Positions 17,596-27,690 of a DNA stretch of 34,427 nt are shown piece after piece (the first letter of the stretch is position 1; each line of letters begins with the position of its first letter). Origin of the DNA: Bacteroidota bacterium (GTDB taxonomy: Bacteria; Bacteroidota; Bacteroidia; B-17B0; Aurantibacillaceae); assembly GCA_947487905.1 (NCBI GenBank), contig CANLAV010000009.1, forward strand, positions 1 through 34,427. Reading direction: 5' to 3'. Made by a program: the position numbers and the translations under genes. The notes under the pieces are model-generated. The model saw nothing but the letters and a program-made list of their open reading frames with translations, searched no databases and was not told the DNA's origin.

Positions 17596-19080
17596 ATGTT
17601 GCTTACTCGAAATACCCTATTTTCTATAGTAAATCAAAGAAAAAACTTGATTCTAGTTTTCTTCTGCATCATTTATTGTTTGATATCATTAGTCAATCAT
17701 TACAACTACAGGACTTATGCGTTTGATTTAGGAATCTATAACAATTGTTTGTATCAATATGGTCATTTTCATAAAAATCATTATCCGTATTTACATTATA
17801 TGTTCACTAATTTTTTGTCTGATCACTTTTCATTGTACACAGTAATCTTATCCCCACTTTATTATATTTTTGGAACCCCAACATTATTGTATATCCAAAT
17901 ACTATCTGTTTTATTTGGATCAATAGGTATTCATAGGTTAGTTAAAAAGCGATTTGATCAATCGTATTTGCCTGAAATAGCGATGATTCATTATTTGTCG
18001 TTTTTTGGAATTTATTCTGCACTCGCCTTCGACTATCATGATAATGTGGTTTCTGCTATGCTGTTACCTTGGTTTTTGTTTTATTTTGATTCAAAAAAAA
18101 TAAAGTTAACAATAGTGTTTGCGATATTGATTGTTATCGGGAAAGAAAATATGCCTATTTGGTTGGCGTTTGTTTGCTTTGGTTTGTTCTTATTGAACTA
18201 TAAAGATAAAGCAAAACGCAATTTGGCCTTAATACTTGCATTTTCCTCGTTAGTATATGTTGTTATCATTCTTAAAATTGTTATGCCATCAATGGATCCT
18301 ATTATGGCAAAAAATGGGTATAACGCTTTTAAGTACACTATACTTGGAAATAATTTTAACGAGATAATGTCAAACGTAATACATAATCCGTTAAAAATAA
18401 TTAATGCCTTATTTGTTAGTCATATAGATAATTTACCAGAATTAAAAGATATTAAATTAGAACTGTATATATGTTTATTGTTTTCTGGTGGTTGGATGTT
18501 GTTATTTAGACCTCAATATTTAGTTATGTTAATTCCAATTATTGCACAAAAAGTTTTTTCAGATGATTTTGGGAAATGGGGAATTTCAAATCATTATTCT
18601 ATTGAATTTGCACCGATAGTAATTATATGCTTTTATGATGGAATTAATTTCATTAAAAAACAAAAACTAAGACTCGTTTTAGCAACTGCTGTTTGCATTT
18701 CTACCATTTATATAACGTATGCTAAAATGGAAGATAGAGCCTCTATTTATTACCATAAGGTAGAAGGATGTTTTTACATTAAATCGCATTATAAATCAGA
18801 GTTTAGAAAAAAAGAATTAAAACGAGTGTTTAAATTAATTCCTGCTGAAGCAAATTTAAGTGCCTTAAATATGTTTTGTCCTCATTTATCATTCAGGAAA
18901 AATATATACCAATATCCTGATGTTCATGATGCAGAATATATTTTATTGGCAAATACTAAAAATGCATATCCTGTTCGTGGAAAAGAATTAGATCAACAAA
19001 TTAAAGATTATTTAGCGTCTCCTCTTTGGGAAACATTATCGGCAAGTAAAGGCATTTATTTATTTAAGAAGAAGAAGTAA
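17596..19080 (+). CDS. DUF2079 multi-pass membrane protein
   Basis: 494 aa. YAFDLGIYNNCLYQYGHF...FTNFLSDHFSLYTVILSPLYYIFGTPTLLYIQILSVLFG matches the DUF2079 (GT-C-like) N-terminus. Confidence 0.88.
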   Translation: MLLTRNTLFSIVNQRKNLILVFFCIIYCLISLVNHYNYRTYAFDLGIYNNCLYQYGHFHKNHYPYLHYMFTNFLSDHFSLYTVILSPLYYIFGTPTLLYIQILSVLFGSIGIHRLVKKRFDQSYLPEIAMIHYLSFFGIYSALAFDYHDNVVSAMLLPWFLFYFDSKKIKLTIVFAILIVIGKENMPIWLAFVCFGLFLLNYKDKAKRNLALILAFSSLVYVVIILKIVMPSMDPIMAKNGYNAFKYTILGNNFNEIMSNVIHNPLKIINALFVSHIDNLPELKDIKLELYICLLFSGGWMLLFRPQYLVMLIPIIAQKVFSDDFGKWGISNHYSIEFAPIVIICFYDGINFIKKQKLRLVLATAVCISTIYITYAKMEDRASIYYHKVEGCFYIKSHYKSEFRKKELKRVFKLIPAEANLSALNMFCPHLSFRKNIYQYPDVHDAEYILLANTKNAYPVRGKELDQQIKDYLASPLWETLSASKGIYLFKKKK

Positions 19081-19102
19081 TTTTCCTATTAATCAAAAAA
19101 AT

Positions 19103-19129
19103 TTCAATTACCAATCATTCAATTACCAA
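19103..19129. repeat. Short tandem direct repeat (2 x TTCAATTACCAA)
   Basis: Identical 12-mers at 19103-19114 and 19118-19129, with a 15-nt period, in the convergent intergenic gap. Confidence 0.8.
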
Positions 19130-19157
19130 AAAAGTAAGACACGTAGTCTTATTTTTT
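19128..19157 (+). terminator. Intrinsic terminator after the DUF2079 gene
   Basis: AAAAAA-G-TAAGAC ACGTA GTCTTA-TTTTTT. A-run/T-run flanks make it potentially bidirectional; it overlaps the end of the convergent GT39 gene. Confidence 0.6.
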
Positions 19158-20594
19158 ACTTATAATTCGATAGTATGAACATTCTTTAAAACTTAATACG
19201 GACTCTAAAATAAATAATTTTTTTACGTCTACATCTCTCTCATATTGTTGGGTAAGGATATAACTACCAACATGCAATAAGGAGTCGTTTTGAGACACAA
19301 CCTTGCAATTGTTTCCTTTTAAACAATCTTTTTTAGCATAAAAATGCATCACAAAGTTTGGCCCTGAATTAATCATGTATACGCTATCTTTTTGATGTCC
19401 TTTAGCTCTTATTTGTTTCATAAAGTTTCCAAGAGAAGATCCTTTTGCCACGCCATAATTGTTGGAAATAACTTTATAAAAAGGCCAAGAAAAAATGCAA
19501 ATAAACAAGAGCCAAATTTTTATTTGATGGTTTTTGGAAACTAAATAGAATGCTGTTCCAATTATTATGGCCATGATGGGGTAGAGTGGTGCATCATACC
19601 ATTCGAGTTTAGTTTTTGATAAAGCCAATAATAAAGCAATACTAATAAAAATAAATATAAAAAATATACCTAACTTTTTTGTGCTATCATTCGTTCTGCT
19701 TAAAATATAAATTAAACAAAATGGAAGAACAAAAACCCAGCCAAAAAATCGATCTTGAGTAAACATTAATTCAAAGAAGAAATAAAAAGGTAATGTTTTT
19801 TGATTTAAAAAATCTTGTCTTTCTATTCTGCCACCAATTTCATTTTCCATCACGGCATTGAAGTAGCCCTCGGTTAGATAACTTCTTAATGCATAGTAAC
19901 CAATAACAAGGAGTAAAAAAGTTAAAATAGTAATATAAAAACCCTTATTTTGAAACGTCTCTTTTAACTTCTGCCTGAAGATTATCCAAGCTAAAAAACC
20001 TGGAATTGCAGTTAGCCCAGCTATGCCTTTTGTTAAACAACCAAATGAAAAAGCAAAACCAAATAAAACCAAATATAAAGTAGCTTTCCTTTTCGATTCA
20101 GAATTTGTATACTCATAAATGAATGAGGATTGTAATAAAATCCAAAAAGCTAAAACAGAGTCAGTATCTCCAGTTCGAGAAATATGCCAGCCCACAAATG
20201 CATAACTGCTTAATAACACCATTGGAAAACTTAAAGCGATCCAATAATTTTTGAATGTTTTTATGCCAATTAACCAAAGCAATAGTGCGCTTAAAAATGC
20301 AAATATTGCTGAAGACATACGAACACCTAATTCATTAAAACCAAAAATTTTAATACAGATAGCACTACACCAAATAGCAAATGGTGGTTTCGAATTAAAC
20401 AAATCGGGCTCATCTAAAAGAAATACTTCAATAGGATTTCCATTTTCAAGCATTTCTTGGGCATTTAAGGCATAACTTGATTCGTCCCACAAATGCATAG
20501 GCTGTTTGCCTAATTGATGAAATAGAGCAAAATAGCTTAATAATATAAAGGTAAAAAGGGAGCCAAAAAAATGATAATTTTTAGTTATAGACAT
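19149..20594 (-). CDS. Glycosyltransferase family 39 / ArnT-like membrane protein
   Basis: 481 aa multi-pass. N-terminal LGKQPMHLWDESSYALNAQEMLENGNP...LFNSKPPFAIWCSAICIKIFGFNELGVRMSSA is the GT39 (PMT_2) signature. Confidence 0.9.
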   Translation of the reverse strand: MSITKNYHFFGSLFTFILLSYFALFHQLGKQPMHLWDESSYALNAQEMLENGNPIEVFLLDEPDLFNSKPPFAIWCSAICIKIFGFNELGVRMSSAIFAFLSALLLWLIGIKTFKNYWIALSFPMVLLSSYAFVGWHISRTGDTDSVLAFWILLQSSFIYEYTNSESKRKATLYLVLFGFAFSFGCLTKGIAGLTAIPGFLAWIIFRQKLKETFQNKGFYITILTFLLLVIGYYALRSYLTEGYFNAVMENEIGGRIERQDFLNQKTLPFYFFFELMFTQDRFFGWVFVLPFCLIYILSRTNDSTKKLGIFFIFIFISIALLLALSKTKLEWYDAPLYPIMAIIIGTAFYLVSKNHQIKIWLLFICIFSWPFYKVISNNYGVAKGSSLGNFMKQIRAKGHQKDSVYMINSGPNFVMHFYAKKDCLKGNNCKVVSQNDSLLHVGSYILTQQYERDVDVKKLFILESVLSFKECSYYRIISKK

Positions 20595-20676
20595 GTATTT
20601 TTTATATCAAAAATAGGAAATAAAAATCTTTGAAGGGCATGATGTAGAAAATTAAAAAACACGATGTTGTTTTAGT

Positions 20677-20707
20677 CAAAGTTAGCTGTAAAAAGCAATG
20701 TGGCAAG
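20677..20707 (-). promoter_or_regulatory. Candidate Bacteroidota-type promoter for the GT39 gene
   Basis: Minus strand: CTTG (20707-20704), 19-nt spacer, TAACTTTG (20684-20677). One mismatch in the -33 element. Confidence 0.5.
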
Positions 20708-20795
20708 TCTGAATGATAAATGGATGTAGAGAAAAAAAGTGAAGTAAAAAAGCGATTTAGTGTACTTAATTTCGTATTTTCGTTATTTAAAATTT

Positions 20796-21197
20796 ATGAA
20801 GCAACCACAAATTATAGAATTTCCAAAGCTTGGTAGTCCTGATATTGGCTATATATCTGTTGCAGAAAACCAAAAGAATGTTCCATTTGATGTTAAACGT
20901 ATTTTTTGGAGTTACCACACGCCTGACAATGTAGTTAGAGGTCGACATGCGCATCATCAAACGCAAATGGTTTTAATTGCAACTTTAGGTCGAATTGTTG
21001 TAAACACAGAAATGCCAGACGGGAGCTTAAATGTGTTTTCTCTTGAATCTCCCAATCAAGGATTATATTTGCCAAAATATTGTTGGCACACAATGCAGTA
21101 TAGCCACATTGCTGTTCAATTAGTTCTAGCTTCCGAATTATATGATGAAAAAGATTATATAAGAAGTTACGACGATTTTAAAATGATTAAAGGCTAA
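20796..21197 (+). CDS. FdtA/QdtA (WxcM-like) cupin, dTDP-4-keto-6-deoxyglucose 3,4-ketoisomerase-like
   Basis: GYISVAENQKNVPFDVKRIFWSYHTPDNVVRGRHAHHQTQMVLIATLGRIVVNT...LYLPKYCWHTMQ...VLASELYDEKDYIRSYDDF. I prefer the ATG at 20796 (MKQPQIIEF) over the GTG at 20760. Confidence 0.88.
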   Translation: MKQPQIIEFPKLGSPDIGYISVAENQKNVPFDVKRIFWSYHTPDNVVRGRHAHHQTQMVLIATLGRIVVNTEMPDGSLNVFSLESPNQGLYLPKYCWHTMQYSHIAVQLVLASELYDEKDYIRSYDDFKMIKG

Positions 21198-21200
21198 TAC

Positions 21201-21770
21201 ATGGAATATTTTAAGCACGCGTTAGCTCATGTAGATTCTGATTCTATTGGAAAGGGCACAAAAATATGGCAATTTGTATCCATTTTAAAAGGGGTGAAAA
21301 TTGGGGAAAATTGCAATATTTGTTCACATTGTTTTATTGAAGGGAATGTAAAAATTGGCAATGATGTAACATTAAAAGCAGGAGTATATTTGTGGGATGG
21401 TATAGAAATTGAAGACAATGTGTTTGTTGGTCCAAATGTCGTTTTCACAAATGATTTATATCCGCGAAGTAAACAGTTTAAAGAACCACTAAAAACAGTC
21501 ATTGAAAAAGGAGTTTCGTTAGGCGCTAATTCTACAATATTGGCCGGAATAAAATTAGGAAATTACGCTATGACAGGGATTGGAAGTGTAGTTACGAAAG
21601 ATTTAAAGTCTCATGGTTTATACTTTGGTAATCCTGCTAAACAGCATGGATGGGTAGATGAATATGGCGAAAAGCTTAAGTTTAATCAGGAGTCACAAAC
21701 ATGGGTTAACACGAATAATAGTAATTATCGCGAAGAAATAACAGGATTAATAAAAATAGAAACGTCATGA
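21201..21770 (+). CDS. Left-handed beta-helix (hexapeptide) acyltransferase, sugar N-acetyltransferase-like
   Basis: [76 protein letters not shown] matches WbpD/FdtC-type enzymes. Confidence 0.92.
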   Translation: MEYFKHALAHVDSDSIGKGTKIWQFVSILKGVKIGENCNICSHCFIEGNVKIGNDVTLKAGVYLWDGIEIEDNVFVGPNVVFTNDLYPRSKQFKEPLKTVIEKGVSLGANSTILAGIKLGNYAMTGIGSVVTKDLKSHGLYFGNPAKQHGWVDEYGEKLKFNQESQTWVNTNNSNYREEITGLIKIETS

Positions 21771-22870
21771 ATATTCCATTTTTAGATTTAAAAAAAATCA
21801 ACCAAAACTATGAGCATGATTTAGCAGCACAGCTACATAGTGTTATTAATTCTGGTTGGTTTATAACAGGAAATAAGTTAATTGAATTTGAAAAAAACTA
21901 CGCTGATTTTAGTGGGAGTCAATTTAGCGTAGGAGTTGGTAATGGATTAGACGCCTTAATACTGTCTTTGAAAAGTTTGAATATTGGTAAAGACGATGAA
22001 GTCATCGTGCCTTCAAATACCTATATAGCAAGCTGGTTAGCCATTTCTTATGTTGGTGCCATTGTGGTTCCGGTAGAGCCTCGAATTGACACATATAATA
22101 TTGATGTGAGTTTAATTGAAGAAAAAATCACGTCAAAAACAAAGGCAATCATGCCTGTCAATTTATACGGTCAAGCTGCAGAACTTGATAAAATAATGGC
22201 ACTATCTAAAAAACATAATTTATATGTTATAGAGGATAATGCTCAAGCACAAGGCGCTCTGTGCCATGGTAAGTTAGCAGGTAGCTTTGGTCACATTAAC
22301 GGAACAAGTTTTTATCCAGGTAAAAATTTAGGTGCATTAGGAGACGGTGGAGCAATTACAACGAACGATGCTGACCTTGCAGAAAAAATAAAGGTATTGC
22401 GAAACTATGGTTCTCAAAAAAAATATTACAATGAAATAAAAGGATATAATTCACGGTTAGACGAACTTCAAGCGGCTTTTTTAGATGTTAAATTAAAAAA
22501 ATTGGCTTCTGAAAATGAACAGCGTGTTATCATAGCAGAAAATTATTTACAACAGCTGGCAAATTTTGAAGATTTAATATTACCTCAGCTTGCTGAAGGC
22601 TGTACCTCAAACTATCACTTATTTGTAGTGAGAACAAAACGTAGAAATGAATTGCAAAAGTTTTTATTAGACAAAGGTATTGGTACCGTTATTCATTACC
22701 CCGTTCCTCCACACATGCAAAAAGCCTATAAAGAATATGAGTTTTCTGATGATCAATTTCCGATCGCCTCATTAATTGCTGAAACGTGTTTATCTTTGCC
22801 ACTCTATCCTGGAATGGATGATGAGCAAATAAACTATATTTGTAATACTATAAAATTATTTTATGCCTAA
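21767..22870 (+). CDS. DegT/DnrJ/EryC1 family PLP-dependent sugar aminotransferase (FdtB/QdtB-like)
   Basis: [69 protein letters not shown]. The ATG overlaps the upstream TGA (ATGA). Confidence 0.94.
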   Translation: MNIPFLDLKKINQNYEHDLAAQLHSVINSGWFITGNKLIEFEKNYADFSGSQFSVGVGNGLDALILSLKSLNIGKDDEVIVPSNTYIASWLAISYVGAIVVPVEPRIDTYNIDVSLIEEKITSKTKAIMPVNLYGQAAELDKIMALSKKHNLYVIEDNAQAQGALCHGKLAGSFGHINGTSFYPGKNLGALGDGGAITTNDADLAEKIKVLRNYGSQKKYYNEIKGYNSRLDELQAAFLDVKLKKLASENEQRVIIAENYLQQLANFEDLILPQLAEGCTSNYHLFVVRTKRRNELQKFLLDKGIGTVIHYPVPPHMQKAYKEYEFSDDQFPIASLIAETCLSLPLYPGMDDEQINYICNTIKLFYA

Positions 22871-23792
22871 ATTATCCATTATTATTCCTTGTTATTTTAA
22901 TGGAGAAAATATTCCAATTACAAAACAACGTTTAATAGAAAACGAATCACTGTTCGAAGATGATGTAACTTTTGAATATGTTATGGTGGATGATGGTAGT
23001 AAAGACAATACGGTTGAAGAACTTATTAATTTTAAAAATGAACATCCCGGTAAAGTAAAAATCATAAAACTTGCTGGAAATGTTGGCTCTTATAATGCTA
23101 TACTAGCCGGAATGAATTATGCCACAGGAGATTGTTGCGTAGTCATCGCCGCCGACCTTCAAGATCCTCCAGAATTAATGGTAAAAATGTATGCGCATTG
23201 GAAGAACGGAATTAAACTTGTTGTTGGGAATAGAGCAGATCGAGCGGAGTCATTTTTTCAGAAAGCATTTTCAAATTCATACCATAAACTCATTCAAAAG
23301 TTTGCGTTAAAAAACATTCCTAACGGTGGCTTTGATTATGTTTTTTTTGATAAAAAATTAAAGGACGAAGTCGTTAAAATAAATGAAAAAAACACCAATA
23401 CGTTATACTTATTAGCTTGGTTAAATTACGATATGGTTTGTATTCCATATTCCCGCGCTAAAAGAGAAATTGGAAAATCACGCTGGACACTCAAAAAAAA
23501 GATAAAGTTATTTATAGATTCTTTTATTTCTTTTTCGTATGCTCCATTAAAATTTATTTCAGTTACAGGAATCACCCTTGGCATTATTGCGTTTTTTTAT
23601 AGTTTAGTAATTATTGGTTTAAAATTTGCAGGGTCAACAGAGCCTTCTGGCTGGTCAAGCTTAATGGTGGTTATTTTATTTGTGTCTTCCTTTCAGATGA
23701 TTGGTTTAGGAATCATTGGTGAATATGTTTGGAGAAACCTAGAAGCGACCCGTCAACGACCGATTTACGTGGTTGATGAGGTTATAGAGTAA
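22863..23792 (+). CDS. GT2 glycosyltransferase, DPM1/GtrB/ArnC-like polyprenyl-phosphate sugar transferase
   Basis: N-terminal GT-A domain ([59 protein letters not shown]) and two C-terminal TM helices. Confidence 0.93.
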   Translation: MPKLSIIIPCYFNGENIPITKQRLIENESLFEDDVTFEYVMVDDGSKDNTVEELINFKNEHPGKVKIIKLAGNVGSYNAILAGMNYATGDCCVVIAADLQDPPELMVKMYAHWKNGIKLVVGNRADRAESFFQKAFSNSYHKLIQKFALKNIPNGGFDYVFFDKKLKDEVVKINEKNTNTLYLLAWLNYDMVCIPYSRAKREIGKSRWTLKKKIKLFIDSFISFSYAPLKFISVTGITLGIIAFFYSLVIIGLKFAGSTEPSGWSSLMVVILFVSSFQMIGLGIIGEYVWRNLEATRQRPIYVVDEVIE

Positions 23793-23820
23793 TAAATTAT
23801 TTAAAACGATTTTATAACTA

Positions 23821-24477
23821 TTATAAAATCATCTCAGGAATTTCTCCTTCAACAATGAGTTTTCCTAAGGTAGCATTTTTTATTTCTTCAACACTTACGC
23901 CTGGAGCGCGCTCCAATAAACGAAATCCACCGGTTGGTAAAACATCTAACACGGCTAATTCAGTTACTATTTTTTTGACACATTTAATACCTGTTAGCGG
24001 TAAATCACATTGAGGTAATAATTTAGATTCTCCAGCTTTATTGACATGTTGCATGGCTACAATAATATTTTTTGCGCTTGCCACTAAATCCATGGCTCCA
24101 CCCATTCCTTTGACCATTTTTCCTGGTATTTTCCAGTTTGCTATATCACCATTTTCGCTTACTTCCATAGCACCTAAAATAGTTAAGTTTACTTTTTGTG
24201 AACGAATCATTCCAAAGCTCATAGCACTATCAAAAATAGAAGCCCCTTTTAGTAGAGTTACTGTCTGTTTTCCTGCATTTATTAAATCTGCATCTTCTTC
24301 TCCTTCGAATGGAAATGGGCCTGTTCCTAAAATCCCATTTTCAGATTGTAAAACAACATTAACTCCATCAGGTATATAATTTGCAACCAATGTAGGGATG
24401 CCAATTCCTAAATTCACATACATGCCATCTTTCACTTCTTTTGCAATGCGTTTTGCGATCCCGTTTTTATCTAACAT
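23821..24477 (-). CDS. scoB: 3-oxoacid CoA-transferase subunit B
   Basis: KEVKDGMYVNLGIGIPTLVANYIP, SENGILGTGPFP, GMIRSQKVNLTILGAMEV, GKMVKGMGGAMDLV. Confidence 0.94.
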   Translation of the reverse strand: MLDKNGIAKRIAKEVKDGMYVNLGIGIPTLVANYIPDGVNVVLQSENGILGTGPFPFEGEEDADLINAGKQTVTLLKGASIFDSAMSFGMIRSQKVNLTILGAMEVSENGDIANWKIPGKMVKGMGGAMDLVASAKNIIVAMQHVNKAGESKLLPQCDLPLTGIKCVKKIVTELAVLDVLPTGGFRLLERAPGVSVEEIKNATLGKLIVEGEIPEMIL

Positions 24478-24537
24478 AATTTATAAAATTTTTTCTAGTC
24501 TTTAGTAAGCCATATCTATGCTCTAAAGCAACTAATA

Positions 24538-25248
24538 TTATTTCTTTCTTACAGTGGTTTGCTCTATTCTTTTTTCGTAATGATTTCCTTTAAAAATACG
24601 GTGAACATATATGCCAGGCGTGTGAATATGATCTGGATCAAGTTCTCCAACTTCAACTAATTCCTCTACTTCTGCAATCGTTATTTTTCCCGCCATTGCC
24701 ATCATGGGGTTAAAATTTCGAGCCGTTGAACGAAAAATTAAATTACCAGCAGTATCTCCTTTCCATGCTTTTACAATGGCAAAATCAGCTTCAAAAGCAT
24801 GTTCCATTAAGTATTCTTTCACTTCTCCATTGTAATCAAATGTTCTAACTTCTTTGCCAATAGCAACTTCTGTGCCAACTCCAGCAGGCGTATAAATAAC
24901 GGGCATGCCATAACCTGCAGCTAAACAGCGGGTTGCCAATGTACCTTGAGGAATTAATTCAACTTCTAATTCTCCATTTAGCATTTGTCTTTCAAATTCA
25001 GCATTTTCGCCAACATACGAGGAGATCATTTTTTTAATTTGTTTTGTTTGTAACAATAGTCCCAATCCAAAATCATCTACGCCTGCATTATTGCTTATAC
25101 ACGTTAAGTTTTTCACACCTTTTTTTACTAAGGCAGAAATGCAGTTTTCTGGAATCCCACACAAGCCAAATCCGCCAACCAAAAGAGTCATGTTATCTGA
25201 AATGTCTTTAATCGCTTCATCTGCGTTTTGTACTACTCTGTTTATCAT
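24538..25248 (-). CDS. scoA: 3-oxoacid CoA-transferase subunit A
   Basis: [75 protein letters not shown]. Confidence 0.95.
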   Translation of the reverse strand: MINRVVQNADEAIKDISDNMTLLVGGFGLCGIPENCISALVKKGVKNLTCISNNAGVDDFGLGLLLQTKQIKKMISSYVGENAEFERQMLNGELEVELIPQGTLATRCLAAGYGMPVIYTPAGVGTEVAIGKEVRTFDYNGEVKEYLMEHAFEADFAIVKAWKGDTAGNLIFRSTARNFNPMMAMAGKITIAEVEELVEVGELDPDHIHTPGIYVHRIFKGNHYEKRIEQTTVRKK

Positions 25249-25259
25249 ATTTAGTATTT

Positions 25260-27509
25260 TTAATATTCAATTTCCAACGAATGATCACTAATTTCAAGTT
25301 CATTAGCGGCATCATAAGCACTACAATCAAGCTCTACGTCTCCCATATTAGTTGGTTTTTGGAACCCTGCTTTCGTTAATTTTAATGTTTTATCAGCATA
25401 AATTTTTTGAAAGAATTTCCCCCATATTGGTAAAGCCATACTAGCGCCCTGTCCCTCATTTGTTGAATTAAAATGAACACTACGTTCTTCTCCACCTGTC
25501 CAGCAACCAGCTACTAATTCTGGCGTTAAACCCATAAACCATCCATCCGCATTGTTTTGGGTTGTTCCCGTTTTACCTGCTATTTCATTGCGTAAGTTGT
25601 ATTTACCTCTTAGTCTTGCTCCTGTACCATAATCTACAACTCCGCGCATTAATTGAATAATAGCATAAGCATTTTGCTCGCTAAAAACTTCATCGGTTTT
25701 AGGCATAAATTCTTCTAGTACTTTTCCGTTTTTATCTTCGATGCGTGTAATAAAAGTTGGTTGAATGTACGTGCCCTTATTTGCAAATGTTGCATTAGCA
25801 GCTACCATTTCAAATACTGAAATATCTGGAGTACCTAAACAAATAGATGGAACTGCTTCTATTGGGGCAGTTATACCCATTCTTCTTACTAAGTTAATAA
25901 CCGCTTCTGGACCAAATCGTTTAATTAAAAACGCAGAAACATAATTAACCGAACCTGCCAATGCTTTTCGAAGCGTTATCATTTTTCCGGTTCCCTTTTC
26001 ACCATCTGAGTTATCAGGACACCATTCTTTTCCATCAGGAGTTGTTATGCATGTTCTAACATTAGGCACTTGATAACAAGGAGAATAACCTTCTTGTATG
26101 GCTAGTGCGTAAACAAATGGTTTAAACGTGGAGCCTACTTGTCGTCTTCCAACTTTAACATGGTCAAATTTAAAATGCTTGTGGTTTACACCTCCAACCC
26201 ACGCTTTCACATATCCTGTTGTTGGTTGAATAGCAATAAAACCAGTATGAAGAAACGATTTATAATATCTAATACTATCCCAAGGAGACATAGTGGTGTC
26301 AATTTCACCACGGATGCTATAAACTAACATTTTCACAGGCTTATGGAATTCTTCTAAAATTTCTGCTTTTGATAGGCCATCATTTTTTAAGTTTCTGTAA
26401 CGATCACTTCGTTTCATAGAACTCATCATGATGTTTTCTATTTGTTCTTTATTTACATTCCATGCAAATGGCGCATTCTTTTTTGTTTTACATTCTTTGT
26501 TAAACAACTTTTGAAGATCGGTCATATGCTCTTTAACGGCTTCCTCTGCGCAAGCTTGCATACGAGAGTCAATGGTGGTATATATTTTTAGTCCGTCTTT
26601 GTAAATATTATAAGGTTTATTTGTTTCAGGATTGATGTGCTTTTCGCACCATGCTTTCATAAAATTTTCTCGCACGTATTCTCTAAAATAAGGAGCAAGA
26701 CCATCGTTATGATCCTCAGGTTGAAATTTAATTCCTAGAGGCAATATTTTCAAGCTATCAAATTTTTCTTTTGTTAAAAATCCATATTTAACCATTTGAG
26801 ACAATACAACATTTCTTCGATGTAAGGTTGTGTCAGATTTTTTAATTGGGTTAAACAATGAAGGATTTTTTGCCATCCCAATTAGCATCGCTGCTTGTTG
26901 AATTTCAAGGCTATCTTGACTTCTATTAAAATAAATTTGAGAAGCAGATTTAACCCCAACGGCTTGATTTAAAAAATCAAATTTATTTAAGTACATCGCT
27001 AAAATCTCATCTTTAGTATAGTTTTTTTCAAGGCGAACGGCAATGACCCATTCTTTTAATTTCTGTAAAACCATTTTCGGTTTACTTAATTTTTGTCGAG
27101 GAAACATCATTTTTGCAAGCTGTTGGGTAAGCGTGCTTCCCCCACCTTTATTCATATTGCCTGTTACAATGCCGGATGCCGATCGAGCAAGAGCCTTTAA
27201 GTCAATGCCACTATGGTCTTTAAATCGTGCGTCTTCTGTGCTAATTAGCGCATCAATTAAATCTTGATCTAATTCATAATACCGCACATTCACTCTGTTT
27301 TCAGAATAGTACTTTCCAAGGGGTTTAGCATCACTACTGTAAATAACTGTTGCTAAATTGCTTTTTGGATTCTGAAGTTCCACAACACTTGGAAGGTCAA
27401 AAAATAAATCAGTAGAAATCAGGGAAATTAAAAATAAAAGAAAAACAAAAGGCAGCCAAACTATCAACCAAGTTAGCTTTATGAAGGAAGGTGTTTTTTC
27501 TTTTGGCAT
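25260..27509 (-). CDS. Class A penicillin-binding protein (PBP1A-like, transglycosylase/transpeptidase)
   Basis: 749 aa. GT51 motifs ([52 protein letters not shown]) and transpeptidase SxxK/SxN/KTGT motifs ([33 protein letters not shown]). Confidence 0.96.
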   Translation of the reverse strand: MPKEKTPSFIKLTWLIVWLPFVFLLFLISLISTDLFFDLPSVVELQNPKSNLATVIYSSDAKPLGKYYSENRVNVRYYELDQDLIDALISTEDARFKDHSGIDLKALARSASGIVTGNMNKGGGSTLTQQLAKMMFPRQKLSKPKMVLQKLKEWVIAVRLEKNYTKDEILAMYLNKFDFLNQAVGVKSASQIYFNRSQDSLEIQQAAMLIGMAKNPSLFNPIKKSDTTLHRRNVVLSQMVKYGFLTKEKFDSLKILPLGIKFQPEDHNDGLAPYFREYVRENFMKAWCEKHINPETNKPYNIYKDGLKIYTTIDSRMQACAEEAVKEHMTDLQKLFNKECKTKKNAPFAWNVNKEQIENIMMSSMKRSDRYRNLKNDGLSKAEILEEFHKPVKMLVYSIRGEIDTTMSPWDSIRYYKSFLHTGFIAIQPTTGYVKAWVGGVNHKHFKFDHVKVGRRQVGSTFKPFVYALAIQEGYSPCYQVPNVRTCITTPDGKEWCPDNSDGEKGTGKMITLRKALAGSVNYVSAFLIKRFGPEAVINLVRRMGITAPIEAVPSICLGTPDISVFEMVAANATFANKGTYIQPTFITRIEDKNGKVLEEFMPKTDEVFSEQNAYAIIQLMRGVVDYGTGARLRGKYNLRNEIAGKTGTTQNNADGWFMGLTPELVAGCWTGGEERSVHFNSTNEGQGASMALPIWGKFFQKIYADKTLKLTKAGFQKPTNMGDVELDCSAYDAANELEISDHSLEIEY

Positions 27510-27522
27510 GACAATATTTTTG

Positions 27523-27552
27523 CAAAGTTAAATTAAAACTTAATACATTAAA
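27523..27552 (-). promoter_or_regulatory. Candidate promoter for the PBP1A-scoA-scoB operon
   Basis: Minus strand: TTTA (27552-27549), 18-nt spacer, TAACTTTG (27530-27523), immediately upstream of the ATG at 27509. Confidence 0.5.
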
Positions 27553-27664
27553 ATTAAAGATATAATTTATTGTTTTATTTAGGAATCCAATGAATAGATT
27601 GTTTTAGGTAGCGAAACTATCAATTCCTTTAGTGAAGGCATTGTGAAAATTAAAATAATTTACT

Positions 27665-27672
27665 TAAGTTTG
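27665..27672 (+). promoter_or_regulatory. Candidate -7 element of the large adhesin-like gene
   Basis: TAAGTTTG matches TAnnTTTG, 19 nt upstream of the ATG. The -33 box is imperfect (ATTG). Confidence 0.4.
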
Positions 27673-27690
27673 CTTTAAAATTTAGATATT

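Noticed and set aside
19103-19129. Two direct 12-bp repeats as a CRISPR or att site
   Set aside because: Only two copies with a 3-nt spacer in an AT-rich intergenic gap; no cas genes or integrase.
20251-20475. 74-aa plus-strand ORF
   Set aside because: Antisense inside the GT39 gene.
21227-21502. 91-aa minus-strand ORF
   Set aside because: Antisense inside the hexapeptide acetyltransferase gene.
24041-24379. 112-aa plus-strand ORF
   Set aside because: Antisense inside scoB.
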